Notes under the pieces: generated by a model
Seen by the model: the letters and a program-made list of their open reading frames with translations, nothing else
Told to the model about the DNA's origin: nothing
Databases searched by the model: none
Assembly (NCBI RefSeq): GCF_900105655.1
Contig: NZ_LT629787.1
Location: 3,658,001-3,722,000, forward strand
Length of the DNA: 64,000 bases
From: Halopseudomonas salegens
GTDB lineage: Bacteria > Pseudomonadota > Gammaproteobacteria > Pseudomonadales > Pseudomonadaceae
Reading direction: 5' to 3'
Position numbers and translations under genes: made by a program
Shown: piece after piece, positions 53,462-62,654 of the stretch
How positions within the stretch are numbered: the stretch's first letter is position 1
Layout of the letters: each line of letters opens with the position of its first letter

Positions 53462-54799
53462 ATGGCGCTGCTGCCACTCGGGGTTGCCCTTGAGCTGCTG
53501 GCGCTGTTGTCAGGTTTGTCGTCGTTCAGTTGGGCGGCGGCACTGGCTTTTGCGTTGTATTTCTTGTTGCACTTTACCCGGCTCAATCCTTACCCGCGTT
53601 GGCTGGGTATCATTACGTTTGCGGTTTTGCTGGCGGCGCTGTTCAGCCCGCGGACATCCGCTGAATTATGGCCTCGGCTGGCCAGTTCGGCGGCCTATTA
53701 CACGTCGTTTCTCGGTGCGCTGGGCCTGATGCAGTTGTTGGCCATGCGTTTGCCGCAGCTGCGCGATTTGCACAAGGCCTTGCTTACGGGCCCGAATGTG
53801 ATTCTCTATCCACGTTATGTGCTGACTGCGGGCAGTATTGGTTCGATTCTCAATTTCGGCATGATGAACCTGCTCTGCGGCACCCTGGTGGAGCATCTGA
53901 AACGCTATTCGCTGTCCGAGGCGGACCGCATTGCCGGTTTGCGCAGTGTGATGGTAACCACGTTGCGCGGTTTTGCCCTGGTGCCCTTGCTGGCGCCGAC
54001 CAGTGTGACCATTGCGATCATTACCCGCGAGATGCCGGAGTTGTCCTGGAGCATCATGGTGCCTTTCGGCATTGTTGCGGCCATGATGATGATTGGTGTC
54101 GGTTGGTACCGGGAAACCCAGGGGCTGATTGCGTTGCGTGACAGCATTGGTGATGCATCCAAGGCCGATGGCATGATTTCTCTGCTCTTGGGCAGTTTGC
54201 TGGGCTTGTTGGCAATTGGTGTGCTGGCCACCTTTTCGGGCTTGTCGGCGTCGCAGTCGGCGATGGTGCTGGTGCCGGTGGGGGTGATTACCTATCTGCT
54301 CTGGCGTGATCGCTCGCCGAAGCTGGCGCTGCGTCAGGTCGGTGAGAATATGATGAGCATGCACAACGAGATGTTCATCTTTGGTTGTGCCGCGCTTCTG
54401 GGTGGCATCCTCGGGGCCGTAGCGCCACTGGAACAGCTGGCAGCCTGGCTGGCGCAGGAGCCGAAATACAATGTGCTGCTGGCGATAGCGAGCCTGTTCA
54501 GCACCATCACGCTGGCGGTGATAGGGGTGGCGCCCATTGTGTCACTGTCGTTGATTGCGGGGTTGCTGGCGCAGTTGAACCTGTTGGGTGTGCCGATTCT
54601 GACACCGGCGGTGGGCTTGATGTGCGGCTTCTCGCTGGCAATGATTTTCTCCCCCTTCGGGCCCTCGACATTGATCCTGTCGCGTTACAGCGGCGTGCCG
54701 CCGATGCAGGTGGCCTTTGGCTGGAATGGGCGCTTTGTGCTGAGCGTGATGCCCTTGTTGCTGCTGCTGTTGCTGTTTACGTATTGGCTGTATGGGTAA
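53462..54799 (+). CDS. Polytopic membrane protein, possible transporter
   Basis: A 445-residue protein with about 11-12 hydrophobic helices and few charged loops. A segment SILNFGMMNLLCGTL near residue 140 and FSLAMIFSPFGPSTLILSRYSG near 390 look like the paired re-entrant regions of ion-transporter-superfamily carriers, but I cannot name the family. ATG 53462 is chosen; a GTG at 53456 is close by and neither has a strong ribosome site. It sits between the PaaI-like gene and an AraC regulator, so it may carry a substrate of either neighbour. Confidence 0.75.
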   Translation: MALLPLGVALELLALLSGLSSFSWAAALAFALYFLLHFTRLNPYPRWLGIITFAVLLAALFSPRTSAELWPRLASSAAYYTSFLGALGLMQLLAMRLPQLRDLHKALLTGPNVILYPRYVLTAGSIGSILNFGMMNLLCGTLVEHLKRYSLSEADRIAGLRSVMVTTLRGFALVPLLAPTSVTIAIITREMPELSWSIMVPFGIVAAMMMIGVGWYRETQGLIALRDSIGDASKADGMISLLLGSLLGLLAIGVLATFSGLSASQSAMVLVPVGVITYLLWRDRSPKLALRQVGENMMSMHNEMFIFGCAALLGGILGAVAPLEQLAAWLAQEPKYNVLLAIASLFSTITLAVIGVAPIVSLSLIAGLLAQLNLLGVPILTPAVGLMCGFSLAMIFSPFGPSTLILSRYSGVPPMQVAFGWNGRFVLSVMPLLLLLLLFTYWLYG

Positions 54800-54904
54800 G
54801 GGCAAAGCTGACAGCCAAGAGCCTTAAACCAGTAGCTGACTAGCGCGCATAATGACAGCATTCTCAATGGTTCCATCATTATGTATTTCGGGAGGTTCAG
54901 TGCC

Positions 54905-55858
54905 ATGACAGAGGCGTCCATACCTGCACCGCCACCCGCCCAGCCGATTTCTCGTTATCACCGTGGCCCCATGGGGCGGATGCTGGAGGCATTCCTGCAG
55001 CGTCCGGGTGTTGATCAGCGTGATTTCAGCCTGGTCGAGCTGGGGCGTCTGTGGCAGCTTGCCGGGGAGGTTGATCCGGCCATCGGCTTGCATCTGTTCG
55101 CCCGCTTTACGCCCCAGGACTGGCACATAGTGGCCTACCTGACACTTTTTGTTGACCGGGTTGAAACGGCTTTTCGTCTGTGGCGCAAGTACGGGCCGCT
55201 GGTTACCGAGGCGCACCAGGTTGGGCATGTCGACGCCGAGGGCCTGATGGGGATCGAGCTGTCAGTCGATGAGCCGGATGAGTATGCGCACTATCTGATA
55301 GAGCATTACGCTGTGATGTCGTTGACCATGTTGCGGCATGCCACCGGTCAGCGGCTTTACCCGCAGCGGGTTCAGTTCCGGCATGCCCGTCCGCACTATG
55401 CTGAGGCCTATGCGGCGTGTTTTGGTCCATCGGTCGAGTTTGGCTGTGAGCACAATCGGCTGTTGTTTGACCACGCCACAGCGAACTTGCCAATGCAGGG
55501 GCACAATCAGGTGCTGACCGAAGTGATTTGCGGTGAGCTGGACCGGCGTCTGTCCAGTCGTCGTCAACTGGATGGCTGGGCCGGCAAGGTGGCGTTGCAC
55601 AGTCGCAAGGCGTTGCTGGAGGGCCGCGTTCCGAGCCTGGAAAGTGTGGCCAGTGACATGCACCAGAGTTCGCGAACCCTGCGTCGCCGCTTGACCGATG
55701 AGGGCATTAATTACCGTGCCATTCTGGATCACGTGCGCGCTGACCTTGAGCAGTATCTTGAGCTGCAAGGGCTGAGCAGGGCCCAACTGGCTGAGCGCCT
55801 GGGTTACAGCGAAACAACGGCCTACCTGCATGCGCGCAAGCGCTGGTGTCAGGACTAA
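54905..55858 (+). CDS. AraC family transcriptional regulator (OruR-like)
   Basis: A 317-residue regulator with an N-terminal Arabinose_bd-type sensor domain (about 10-200) and a C-terminal AraC DNA-binding domain (about 220-317). Recognition helices are visible in PSLESVASDMHQSSRTLRRRL and AQLAERLGYSETTAYLHARKRW. The C-terminus ends just after this second helix, slightly shorter than usual. The ATG at 54905 has GGGAGG nine bases upstream. Its target may be the downstream alkylsulfatase or the upstream permease. Confidence 0.88.
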   Translation: MTEASIPAPPPAQPISRYHRGPMGRMLEAFLQRPGVDQRDFSLVELGRLWQLAGEVDPAIGLHLFARFTPQDWHIVAYLTLFVDRVETAFRLWRKYGPLVTEAHQVGHVDAEGLMGIELSVDEPDEYAHYLIEHYAVMSLTMLRHATGQRLYPQRVQFRHARPHYAEAYAACFGPSVEFGCEHNRLLFDHATANLPMQGHNQVLTEVICGELDRRLSSRRQLDGWAGKVALHSRKALLEGRVPSLESVASDMHQSSRTLRRRLTDEGINYRAILDHVRADLEQYLELQGLSRAQLAERLGYSETTAYLHARKRWCQD

Positions 55859-56055
55859 GCTGCCAAACTGCGGTTTTCCATCATCCGATTGTCCAGAATT
55901 ACCAGCATTTCGGCCTGTTCGGTCACGGTCAACCTTGCTCCCTCCGCGCATACTCCCTTCAAGGACATAATCACCTCGACAGCGACAGGTAGCCCTTTGC
56001 GCTTTTTGCGTGCCAGGGCTTCACTTCTGGCTGGGTGTGATGTCCCGGTTTTCAT
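55855..56055 (-). CDS. Small hypothetical protein, uncertain
   Basis: A 66-residue frame, convergent with the AraC gene (the stops overlap). It reads MKTGTSHPARSEALARKKRK at the start, then a mixed helical segment. Codon use is plausible, but the ribosome site is weak and I recognise no family. It could be chance. Confidence 0.35.
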   Translation of the reverse strand: MKTGTSHPARSEALARKKRKGLPVAVEVIMSLKGVCAEGARLTVTEQAEMLVILDNRMMENRSLAA

Positions 56056-56129
56056 GAAGCCTGATGGGTCGGAATCACTTTTGCCGATTGTCAGGCTGGT
56101 TGCGTTTCATTGCGTACAGGAAAATAACA

Positions 56130-58094
56130 ATGCATAACTCATTCTCTTGCCGGGTTGGCGTGGGCCTGTTCGGCCTGGTCCTGGCCGGCACAGTTCTGGC
56201 CAGTCCGAAAGCTGCCGAACCTGCCACCACTAGGGCCAATGCTGCGGTGCTTGAACAACTGCCTTTTGCCGATACGCGGGCCTTTGATGATGCCCGGCGC
56301 GGTTTCATCGGCGCCTTGCCGGACGGCCTGGTGGTTAGCGACACCGGTCACACGGCCTGGAATATGGCGCCTTATGCCTTTCTGCAAAAGGAAACCGCAC
56401 CCGATACAGTCAATCCGAGTCTGTGGCGGCAGGCGCGGTTGAACGCCATCCACGGTTTGTTCGAGGTGGTTGAGGGCATGTACCAGATTCGCGGCATGGA
56501 TCTGGCCAATATGACCATTATCGAGGGCGAGACCGGGCTGACCATTATTGACCCGTTGCTGACACCCGCGACGGCCAGGGCAGGGCTTGAGCTGTATTAT
56601 CAGCATCGCCCTGAAAAGCCGGTGGTCGCTGTGCTTTACACCCATAATCATGCCGACCACTTCGGTGGGGTGAAAGGGGTCACCAGTGAAGAGGAGGTGC
56701 GGTCCGGCAAGGTGAAGGTGTATGCCCCCTACGGTTTTATGCAGCACGCGGTAGCGGAAAATGTGATCGCCGGCAATGCCATGACGCGGCGGGCGATTTA
56801 TCAGTTTGGTAATGACCTGCCGCCGGGTGAACGGGGTCATGTCGATACCGGGCTGGGCAAGGCACTGGGTAATGGTCCGATTTCGCTGATTGCGCCAACC
56901 GATACGGTGCCGGATAACGCGACGCTGGAGATTGACGGCATCACCATCGAGTTCCAGATGGCCCACGGCACTGAAGCCGAGTCGGAAATGATGATGTTTT
57001 TCCCGCAGTTCAAGGTACTCAATACGGCAGAAATCACCAGCCAGCATCTGCATAATATCTATACCATCCGGGGCGCAGCGATTCGGGATGCCAGTGCCTG
57101 GTCGCACTATATCGACAAGGTGCTGGAGCGTTTCGGCGATCGCACCGATATTCTGGTTGCCCAGCACCACTGGCCGATCTGGGAGCGCGAACAGGCCCAG
57201 CACTTTCTCGCCAGGCAGCGTGACCTGTACAAGTTCATCCATGACCAGGCAGTGCGTCGGATGAATCGGGGTGAGTTGCCGGGTGATATTGCCGAGAACC
57301 TGATCTTGCCCGCCAGTCTGGATCAGGAATGGTCTTCGCGCGGTTATTACGGCACCGTCAAGCATAATGCGCGGGCTATCTATCAGCGCTATATGGGTTG
57401 GTACGATGCCAATCCGGCCAACCTGGATCCTTTGCCGCCGCAGCAGAATGCGTCGCGCACCATTGCCTACATGGGTGGCATTGAACAAGTGATTGAGCGG
57501 GCGCGCGAAGATTTTGCCAAGGGCGATTATCGCTGGGTGGCCTGGGTGATGAACCAGGCGGTGTTTGCCGAGCCGGACAATCGCGCTGCCCGTGAATTGG
57601 CAGCCGATGCACTGGAGCAGTTGGGGTATCAGGCGGAAGCCGGTACCTGGCGTGGCGCCTATCTGACGGGTGCCCAGGAACTGCGCAACGGGGTAGACGA
57701 ATTGCCCCGTGGTGGCCTGCAGCCGGATATGTTGCAAGCGCTGGAAGCGGGTATGTTTTTTGACTTGCTGGCGGTGCGCCTGAATCCTGACAAGGCAGCC
57801 GGCAAGCACCTGGTGATCAACTGGACGCTGACGGATCTGGAAGAAGATTTCCGCCTGAACCTGGAAAACTCGACCCTGACTTATCGGGCCGGCACCCTGG
57901 CTGAGCAGCCGCATGTCAGCGTCAGCATGACCCGGGGCGCCCTGGATCAGATCCTGCTGGCCAAAACGACCTTCCCGGAAGCGGTACAAAGCGGTCAGAT
58001 CACGTTGGACGGTGAACCCAATGCCTTCTTTGGCTTGCTGCAGATGCTGGAAGAGCCACCGCATGATTTTCCAATCGTTGAGCCGGTGCGGTAG
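56130..58094 (+). CDS. SdsA1-like alkylsulfatase (class III, metallo-beta-lactamase fold)
   Basis: A 654-residue secreted enzyme that hydrolyses alkyl sulfates such as dodecyl sulfate to alcohol and sulfate. The signal peptide (about 1-27, ending VLASP) leads to a metallo-beta-lactamase domain with two zinc ions: THNHADHFGG has His172, His174, Asp176 and His177, and AEITSQHLHNIY and AQHHWPIWER follow. A dimerisation region and a C-terminal SCP2-like domain complete the usual SdsA1 architecture. AGGA precedes the ATG at 56130. A palindromic repeat begins directly after the stop. Confidence 0.93.
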   Translation: MHNSFSCRVGVGLFGLVLAGTVLASPKAAEPATTRANAAVLEQLPFADTRAFDDARRGFIGALPDGLVVSDTGHTAWNMAPYAFLQKETAPDTVNPSLWRQARLNAIHGLFEVVEGMYQIRGMDLANMTIIEGETGLTIIDPLLTPATARAGLELYYQHRPEKPVVAVLYTHNHADHFGGVKGVTSEEEVRSGKVKVYAPYGFMQHAVAENVIAGNAMTRRAIYQFGNDLPPGERGHVDTGLGKALGNGPISLIAPTDTVPDNATLEIDGITIEFQMAHGTEAESEMMMFFPQFKVLNTAEITSQHLHNIYTIRGAAIRDASAWSHYIDKVLERFGDRTDILVAQHHWPIWEREQAQHFLARQRDLYKFIHDQAVRRMNRGELPGDIAENLILPASLDQEWSSRGYYGTVKHNARAIYQRYMGWYDANPANLDPLPPQQNASRTIAYMGGIEQVIERAREDFAKGDYRWVAWVMNQAVFAEPDNRAARELAADALEQLGYQAEAGTWRGAYLTGAQELRNGVDELPRGGLQPDMLQALEAGMFFDLLAVRLNPDKAAGKHLVINWTLTDLEEDFRLNLENSTLTYRAGTLAEQPHVSVSMTRGALDQILLAKTTFPEAVQSGQITLDGEPNAFFGLLQMLEEPPHDFPIVEPVR

Positions 58095-58268
58095 GGAAAC
58101 ACTGATTAACTGCACAATCTCTACCAGCTTGATTGGCGTTGACCGGCTCTGGACCGTTAGATGCCAGGGATGGCATCTACGAGCCCCCAGGGAAGGGTTT
58201 ACGGCGTGTCCAGAGCCGGTCGGCGCCAATCAGGCTGACACACATAAACCGATTTAATCAGTGTTTCC
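58095..58268. repeat. 174-bp palindromic repeat element (MITE/REP-like)
   Basis: The ends are a perfect 15-bp inverted repeat (58095-58109 and 58254-58268). Inside, a 30-bp arm pair (58125-58154 and 58208-58237) matches at 27 of 30 positions, with the rest able to form G-U pairs. A small hairpin AGATGCCA-GGGA-TGGCATCT sits at 58159-58178. There is no open frame. It fits directly against the alkylsulfatase stop codon and could also act as its terminator. Non-autonomous mobile origin is inferred. Confidence 0.8.
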
Positions 58269-58387
58269 ATCACCGTTACACAAAAGCCCAGGGGCAGTCG
58301 CGTGAGTTGCTGCCCCTTTTTTGTTCTCTTGCTACCATGGCGCCTGCCTGATTCCCGCCCCTTGATTGTCAGAGAGCGAAGCGCTGC

Positions 58388-59200
58388 ATGCCTGAATTAC
58401 CTGAAGTAGAAACCACCCGCCGTGGTATTGCGCCGTACCTGGAAGGCAAACGGGTGACGCAGTTGATCGTGCGTGACCGGCGTTTGCGCTGGCCGATTCC
58501 GGAGGATCTGGCCATCCAGATCGAGGATCAGGTGTTTACCCGGATTGATCGTCGGGCCAAGTATTTGTTGATGCATATCGGCGGCGGGGTGCTGATCGGG
58601 CATCTGGGCATGTCGGGCAATATGCGTCTGGTGCCGATCGGTACGCCGGCGGCCAAGCATGCGCATGTGGATATCGAGCTGGATTCGGGGCTGGCGCTGC
58701 GCTACACCGATCCGCGCCGCTTTGGTGCCTTGCTGTGGAGTAATGACCCCATGGCCCATCCCTTGCTGGCCAGCCTCGGGCCGGAGCCGTTAAGTGAAGC
58801 GTTCAATGGTGAATTGCTGTACCAGCGTTCGCGGGGCAAACGCTCGGCGGTGAAGCCGTTCATCATGGACAATGCAGTGGTGGTCGGGGTCGGGAATATC
58901 TATGCCAGTGAGGCGTTGTTTGCTGCCGGGATAGATCCGCGGCGCGAGGCCGGGCGCATCAGCAAGGCGCGCTATGTGCAGCTGGCGCTGGAGATCAAGC
59001 GCATTCTGGCCTATGCCATTGAACGCGGCGGCACGACCTTGCGTGACTTTACCGGTGGTGACGGGCAGCCGGGGTATTTCAAACAGGAGCTGTTTGTCTA
59101 TGGCCGCGGCGGCGAGTTGTGCAAGGTCTGTGGGCGCACCTTGTCCGAATGCCGGCTGGGCCAGCGGTCGAGTGTCTACTGCTCCAGCTGCCAGCGTTAG
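58388..59200 (+). CDS. mutM: Formamidopyrimidine-DNA glycosylase
   Basis: A 270-residue repair enzyme removing 8-oxoguanine and formamidopyrimidines and nicking the site. The N-terminal [12 protein letters not shown] supplies the catalytic Pro and Glu, and [10 protein letters not shown] contains the conserved Lys. The H2TH region has [15 protein letters not shown]. The C-terminal zinc finger has [10 protein letters not shown] and YCSSCQR, complete with four Cys. Length equals the E. coli protein within a residue. Confidence 0.97.
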   Translation: MPELPEVETTRRGIAPYLEGKRVTQLIVRDRRLRWPIPEDLAIQIEDQVFTRIDRRAKYLLMHIGGGVLIGHLGMSGNMRLVPIGTPAAKHAHVDIELDSGLALRYTDPRRFGALLWSNDPMAHPLLASLGPEPLSEAFNGELLYQRSRGKRSAVKPFIMDNAVVVGVGNIYASEALFAAGIDPRREAGRISKARYVQLALEIKRILAYAIERGGTTLRDFTGGDGQPGYFKQELFVYGRGGELCKVCGRTLSECRLGQRSSVYCSSCQR

Positions 59201-59223
59201 GAAAGCGCTAATTAATTACACAA
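59200..59223. repeat. Degenerate copy of the left end of the palindromic repeat
   Basis: The bases after the mutM stop align with the left end of the 58095 element with one indel and about four transitions, and likewise abut a TAG stop. A short CAGCCT-N5-AGGCTG hairpin follows. No matching right end is seen, so this may be an internally deleted relict. Confidence 0.4.
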
Positions 59224-59457
59224 ATACTTGGCAGCCTCAACCAGGCTGAAACACTGCGCTGGCAACACCGCCTACCAACTATGTGTTGATGCATCTGTTT
59301 AGGTGAGTATCGACATTTCAAGCACTTACCAAAATTTTTTGCCGCGGATTCCGTAACATCGGGATTTATGCCTACAATGGAAAGGTGTATGCAGTGCTCG
59401 GGACGAGTGTTGCTCGCCAATAACAATGCCTATCGGGCCACAACCAGGGATCCAATC

Positions 59458-59790
59458 ATGCGCCTGTTACGTCAAACTACTGCTGTACTCGCCGGTATTC
59501 TGCTCAGTGCCAGTGTGCTGGCGGCCGATAACGCCTACGGTTACGAAGAAAGTGAACCGGGCATCTTCGCCATGACCAGTGACCTGCTGATTGCTCGCCC
59601 CTTGCTGCTGGGCGTGACGGCGGTGGGTGCGACTGTCTTTGTCGTCAGCCTGCCCTTCACGGCAATGGGAGGGAATATCCCGGAAGCAGGTCGTGAATTG
59701 GTGGTGCGGCCGGGTCGCGAGACCTTCGTGCGCTGCCTGGGCTGCACCAAAAGCGGCTATGGCCGCAAGCAACAGGACGGAAACCGCTGA
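59458..59790 (+). CDS. Small secreted or membrane protein, unknown function
   Basis: A 110-residue protein with a signal peptide (about 1-24, ending VLAAD) and one hydrophobic helix (about 48-68). The tail has [13 protein letters not shown] with a Cys pair. Similar short proteins are common in Pseudomonas and are called hypothetical or, without evidence, multidrug transporter. ATG 59458 is chosen because the signal peptide starts there and AGGGA precedes it. Confidence 0.72.
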   Translation: MRLLRQTTAVLAGILLSASVLAADNAYGYEESEPGIFAMTSDLLIARPLLLGVTAVGATVFVVSLPFTAMGGNIPEAGRELVVRPGRETFVRCLGCTKSGYGRKQQDGNR

Positions 59791-59846
59791 TTTTCGGCGT
59801 TTCCTGATCTGACCAGCCGGGCGCTCAGCCCGGCCTCAGGGGTCAT

Positions 59847-61700
59847 ATGAAAGCATTTCTGACACCCAGATGGGTGCCAGCAGTCTTGCTGGTGCTCATT
59901 GTTCTGTTCTTCTGGCGCCCCGAACTGGCCACTCTGGCGGCGGGTATCGCACTTTTCATGTTGGGTATGCACCATCTTGAGGATGGTTTCCGCGCCTTTA
60001 CCGGGGGTGCGCTGGAACGGTGGTTGTCGCGCAGTACCAACCGCATGTGGAAAAGCCTGCTGTTTGGCGTGGTGAGTACCGCGCTGGTGCAATCGAGCTC
60101 ACTGGTAACCCTGTTGACCATTGCCTTCCTGAGTGCCGGCCTGGTCAGCCTGATTGCCGGTATCGGGATTGTGTTTGGCGCCAACCTGGGGACCACCACG
60201 GGTGCCTGGCTGATTGCGCTGGTAGGCCTGAAGATTGATCTGGCGGCGGTGGCCATGCCCCTGCTGGTGTTCGGCGTGATGCTCGGTCGCCGTGTCGAAG
60301 CGGTATGGAAGGGGCTTGGTCAGGTACTGCTGGGTATCGGTTTGTTGTTCCTGGGTATAGACCTGATGAAAGCCGGTTTTGAAAGCTTTGAAGGTGTGCT
60401 CAATCTCGAGCATTACCAGCTCAGCGGTTGGACCGGGGTCCTGGTGTATACCTTTATCGGGCTGCTGGCGACTGTGCTGATGCAGTCCAGCCATGCCTCG
60501 ATGATGATAACTCTGGCGGCGCTGGCCAGCGGTCAACTGGCCTACGGCAATGCGCTGGCGATGGCGATTGGCGCCAACCTGGGTACCACGGTTACGGCGG
60601 TAATCGGCGCCATGGGGTCAAACAATGCCGGGCGTCGGTTGGCCGGGGCACATATTCTGTTCAATCTGGTCACTGCCGTGGTGGCTCTGGTCATTCTGCC
60701 CAGTCTGACGCGCGTTGTTGAAGATTTGTCAGCCTGGCTGGGTATAGCCGCTGATGCCCATACCCTGAAACTGGCGCTGTTTCATACTCTGTTCAACGTT
60801 CTGGGGCTGGCCATCATGCTGCCCTTTGTGCCTTTGATGGTGAAATATCTGATGCGTTGGCTGCCAGATGTCGCAGCTGTGGATCCGGCTCATCCCGATC
60901 TCAGCGAGCAGCCGCCGATGCGCGCTCATTATCTGAATGACTCCAGTCTGTTGCATGCTGACGCGGCACTCAAGGTACTGGATCAGGAAGTGCGCCATCT
61001 GGCGGAGTTGAGCCGCGAAGTGATCGGTTCGGCACTCTATCTGCCGGATCTCAAGGCCGGTTTGAACAATGAACAGTTACTGGCTCGCCTGCAGGCACCG
61101 GTGCCCATGGATGAGCGGGTGGAAGCCGATGTGCTTTATGAGCGCCATGTCAAAGGGGTCTATGGCGATATCATCGATTTTATCAGTCGCCTGGATACCT
61201 CTTTGCTACCGGAGCAACAGCAGCAGTTGATGGATTACAGCCTGGCGGCGCGGGACCTGGTCGAGTCGGTCAAAGCGGCGAAACATCTGCAAGCCAATTT
61301 GCGACGCCAGATTGACAGCGCCCAGCCGACTATCCGCAACGCTTATGACCGCCTGCGCTGGCAATGCATCCAGGCCATGAAAAGTCTGGATGCACTGGCG
61401 GTAGTTGGTGACGGCATGGATACGCGTCGTCTGGCTTTTGCCGATTACGAACGCCTGGAAAAGCAGTTTGCCGACACCTTCCAGCGTGAGGTACAAAGTG
61501 CACTGCGCAATCGGGAAATGGACGGTTGGCAGGCTTCATCCTTGCTCAATGACCTGCATTATCTGTTGCGTATTCAGCGTCATTTGGGCCTGGCCTATGC
61601 CGCGCTGGATGAGGTCGCGGCTCTGGCGGCAGCGACGGACAAGCCGGTGGAGAAGTCGCCGGCTGACCGTGAGCGTGTCGAGCCAACTGTGGATGCCTGA
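59847..61700 (+). CDS. Na/Pi cotransporter family protein with PhoU-like domain
   Basis: A 617-residue membrane transporter. Two inverted NptA-type repeats carry the substrate motifs LVQSSSLVT (near residue 77) and LMQSSHASM (near 212), each followed by GANLGTT. A helical PhoU-like cytosolic domain occupies about 370-600. It likely takes up phosphate with sodium or adjusts phosphate balance. It follows a GC-rich hairpin (59816-59834) close to its ribosome site, which might affect translation. Confidence 0.9.
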   Translation: MKAFLTPRWVPAVLLVLIVLFFWRPELATLAAGIALFMLGMHHLEDGFRAFTGGALERWLSRSTNRMWKSLLFGVVSTALVQSSSLVTLLTIAFLSAGLVSLIAGIGIVFGANLGTTTGAWLIALVGLKIDLAAVAMPLLVFGVMLGRRVEAVWKGLGQVLLGIGLLFLGIDLMKAGFESFEGVLNLEHYQLSGWTGVLVYTFIGLLATVLMQSSHASMMITLAALASGQLAYGNALAMAIGANLGTTVTAVIGAMGSNNAGRRLAGAHILFNLVTAVVALVILPSLTRVVEDLSAWLGIAADAHTLKLALFHTLFNVLGLAIMLPFVPLMVKYLMRWLPDVAAVDPAHPDLSEQPPMRAHYLNDSSLLHADAALKVLDQEVRHLAELSREVIGSALYLPDLKAGLNNEQLLARLQAPVPMDERVEADVLYERHVKGVYGDIIDFISRLDTSLLPEQQQQLMDYSLAARDLVESVKAAKHLQANLRRQIDSAQPTIRNAYDRLRWQCIQAMKSLDALAVVGDGMDTRRLAFADYERLEKQFADTFQREVQSALRNREMDGWQASSLLNDLHYLLRIQRHLGLAYAALDEVAALAAATDKPVEKSPADRERVEPTVDA

Positions 61701-61772
61701 TCCGGTTACTTGCAGTATCCGCTCCGGGCTGGCCCCGCATGGCCCGGAACAGAATAAGAACAAGGAAAAACA

Positions 61773-62621
61773 ATGCGAGATTTCAGTAATAAAGTGGCGG
61801 CCATTACCGGCGCCGGTTCGGGAATTGGTCGGGCCCTGGCCCAGAATCTGGCCGCCAAGGGCTGCCATCTGGCGCTCAGCGATGTGAACAGCGAGGGGCT
61901 GGCAGAAACTGCCCGGCTGTGCGAAGCCAGCGGGGTCAAGGTAACCACGGCAGCGCTGGATGTTGCCGACCGGGCGGCAGTCTTTGCCTGGGCCGGGCAG
62001 GTGGTGCAGGAACACGGTCGGGTCAATCTGATCTTCAACAATGCCGGGGTCGCGCTCAGCGTGCCGGTGGAAACCGCTCGCATTGAAGACTTCGAGTGGC
62101 TGATGAACATCAACTTCTGGGGCGTGGTACACGGTACCCAGGCCTTCCTGCCGCATTTGCGGGCCTCCGAAGACGGCCACGTGATCAACATTTCCAGCCT
62201 GTTCGGGCTGATTGCCGTACCCACCCAGGGCACCTACAACGCCAGCAAGTTTGCCGTGCGCGGTTATACCGAAGCCCTGCGCATGGAGCTGGAGATGGCC
62301 GAAGCCCCGGTCAGTGTCACCTGTGTGCACCCCGGCGGCGTTGCCACCCGGATTGCCGACAGTGGGCGGGTGGATGCCAGCGTTACCGATGTCACTGGCG
62401 AGAGCGCTGAAGAAGCCCGCGCCAATGCGCGCAAGGCGATTCAGACCACCACACCGGCCTCGGCAGCCGAGCAGATCCTGCGTGGTGTCGAGCGCAATGC
62501 CCGGCGCGTGCTGGTCGGTCCGGATGCGCGCTGGCTGGATCGTCTGGTCCGACTGCTGGGTAGCAGCGCCTACCAGCCGGTACTCCTGTGGATTCTGCGC
62601 AAACGCAAAAGCAACGTCTGA
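61773..62621 (+). CDS. Short-chain dehydrogenase/reductase
   Basis: A 282-residue classical SDR. The cofactor motif TGAGSGIG spans residues 12-19, NNAG follows near 88, and the catalytic Tyr155 and Lys159 are in TYNASKFA. The C-terminus has a hydrophobic segment (VLLWILRKRK). It would oxidise an alcohol or reduce a ketone with NAD(P). It lies 33 bases before the P450 gene on the same strand, so it may handle the hydroxylated product. Confidence 0.92.
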   Translation: MRDFSNKVAAITGAGSGIGRALAQNLAAKGCHLALSDVNSEGLAETARLCEASGVKVTTAALDVADRAAVFAWAGQVVQEHGRVNLIFNNAGVALSVPVETARIEDFEWLMNINFWGVVHGTQAFLPHLRASEDGHVINISSLFGLIAVPTQGTYNASKFAVRGYTEALRMELEMAEAPVSVTCVHPGGVATRIADSGRVDASVTDVTGESAEEARANARKAIQTTTPASAAEQILRGVERNARRVLVGPDARWLDRLVRLLGSSAYQPVLLWILRKRKSNV

Positions 62622-62654
62622 ACCACGCCTGTCGTCTGCCAGAGAAGAATAACA

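Noticed and set aside
56139..58229. 696-codon minus-strand frame
   Set aside because: Antisense to the alkylsulfatase, no recognisable domain or start signal.
59816..59834. GC-rich hairpin taken as a terminator
   Set aside because: GCCGGGC/GCCCGGC has no T tract and lies just before the Na/Pi gene ribosome site; kept only as a remark.
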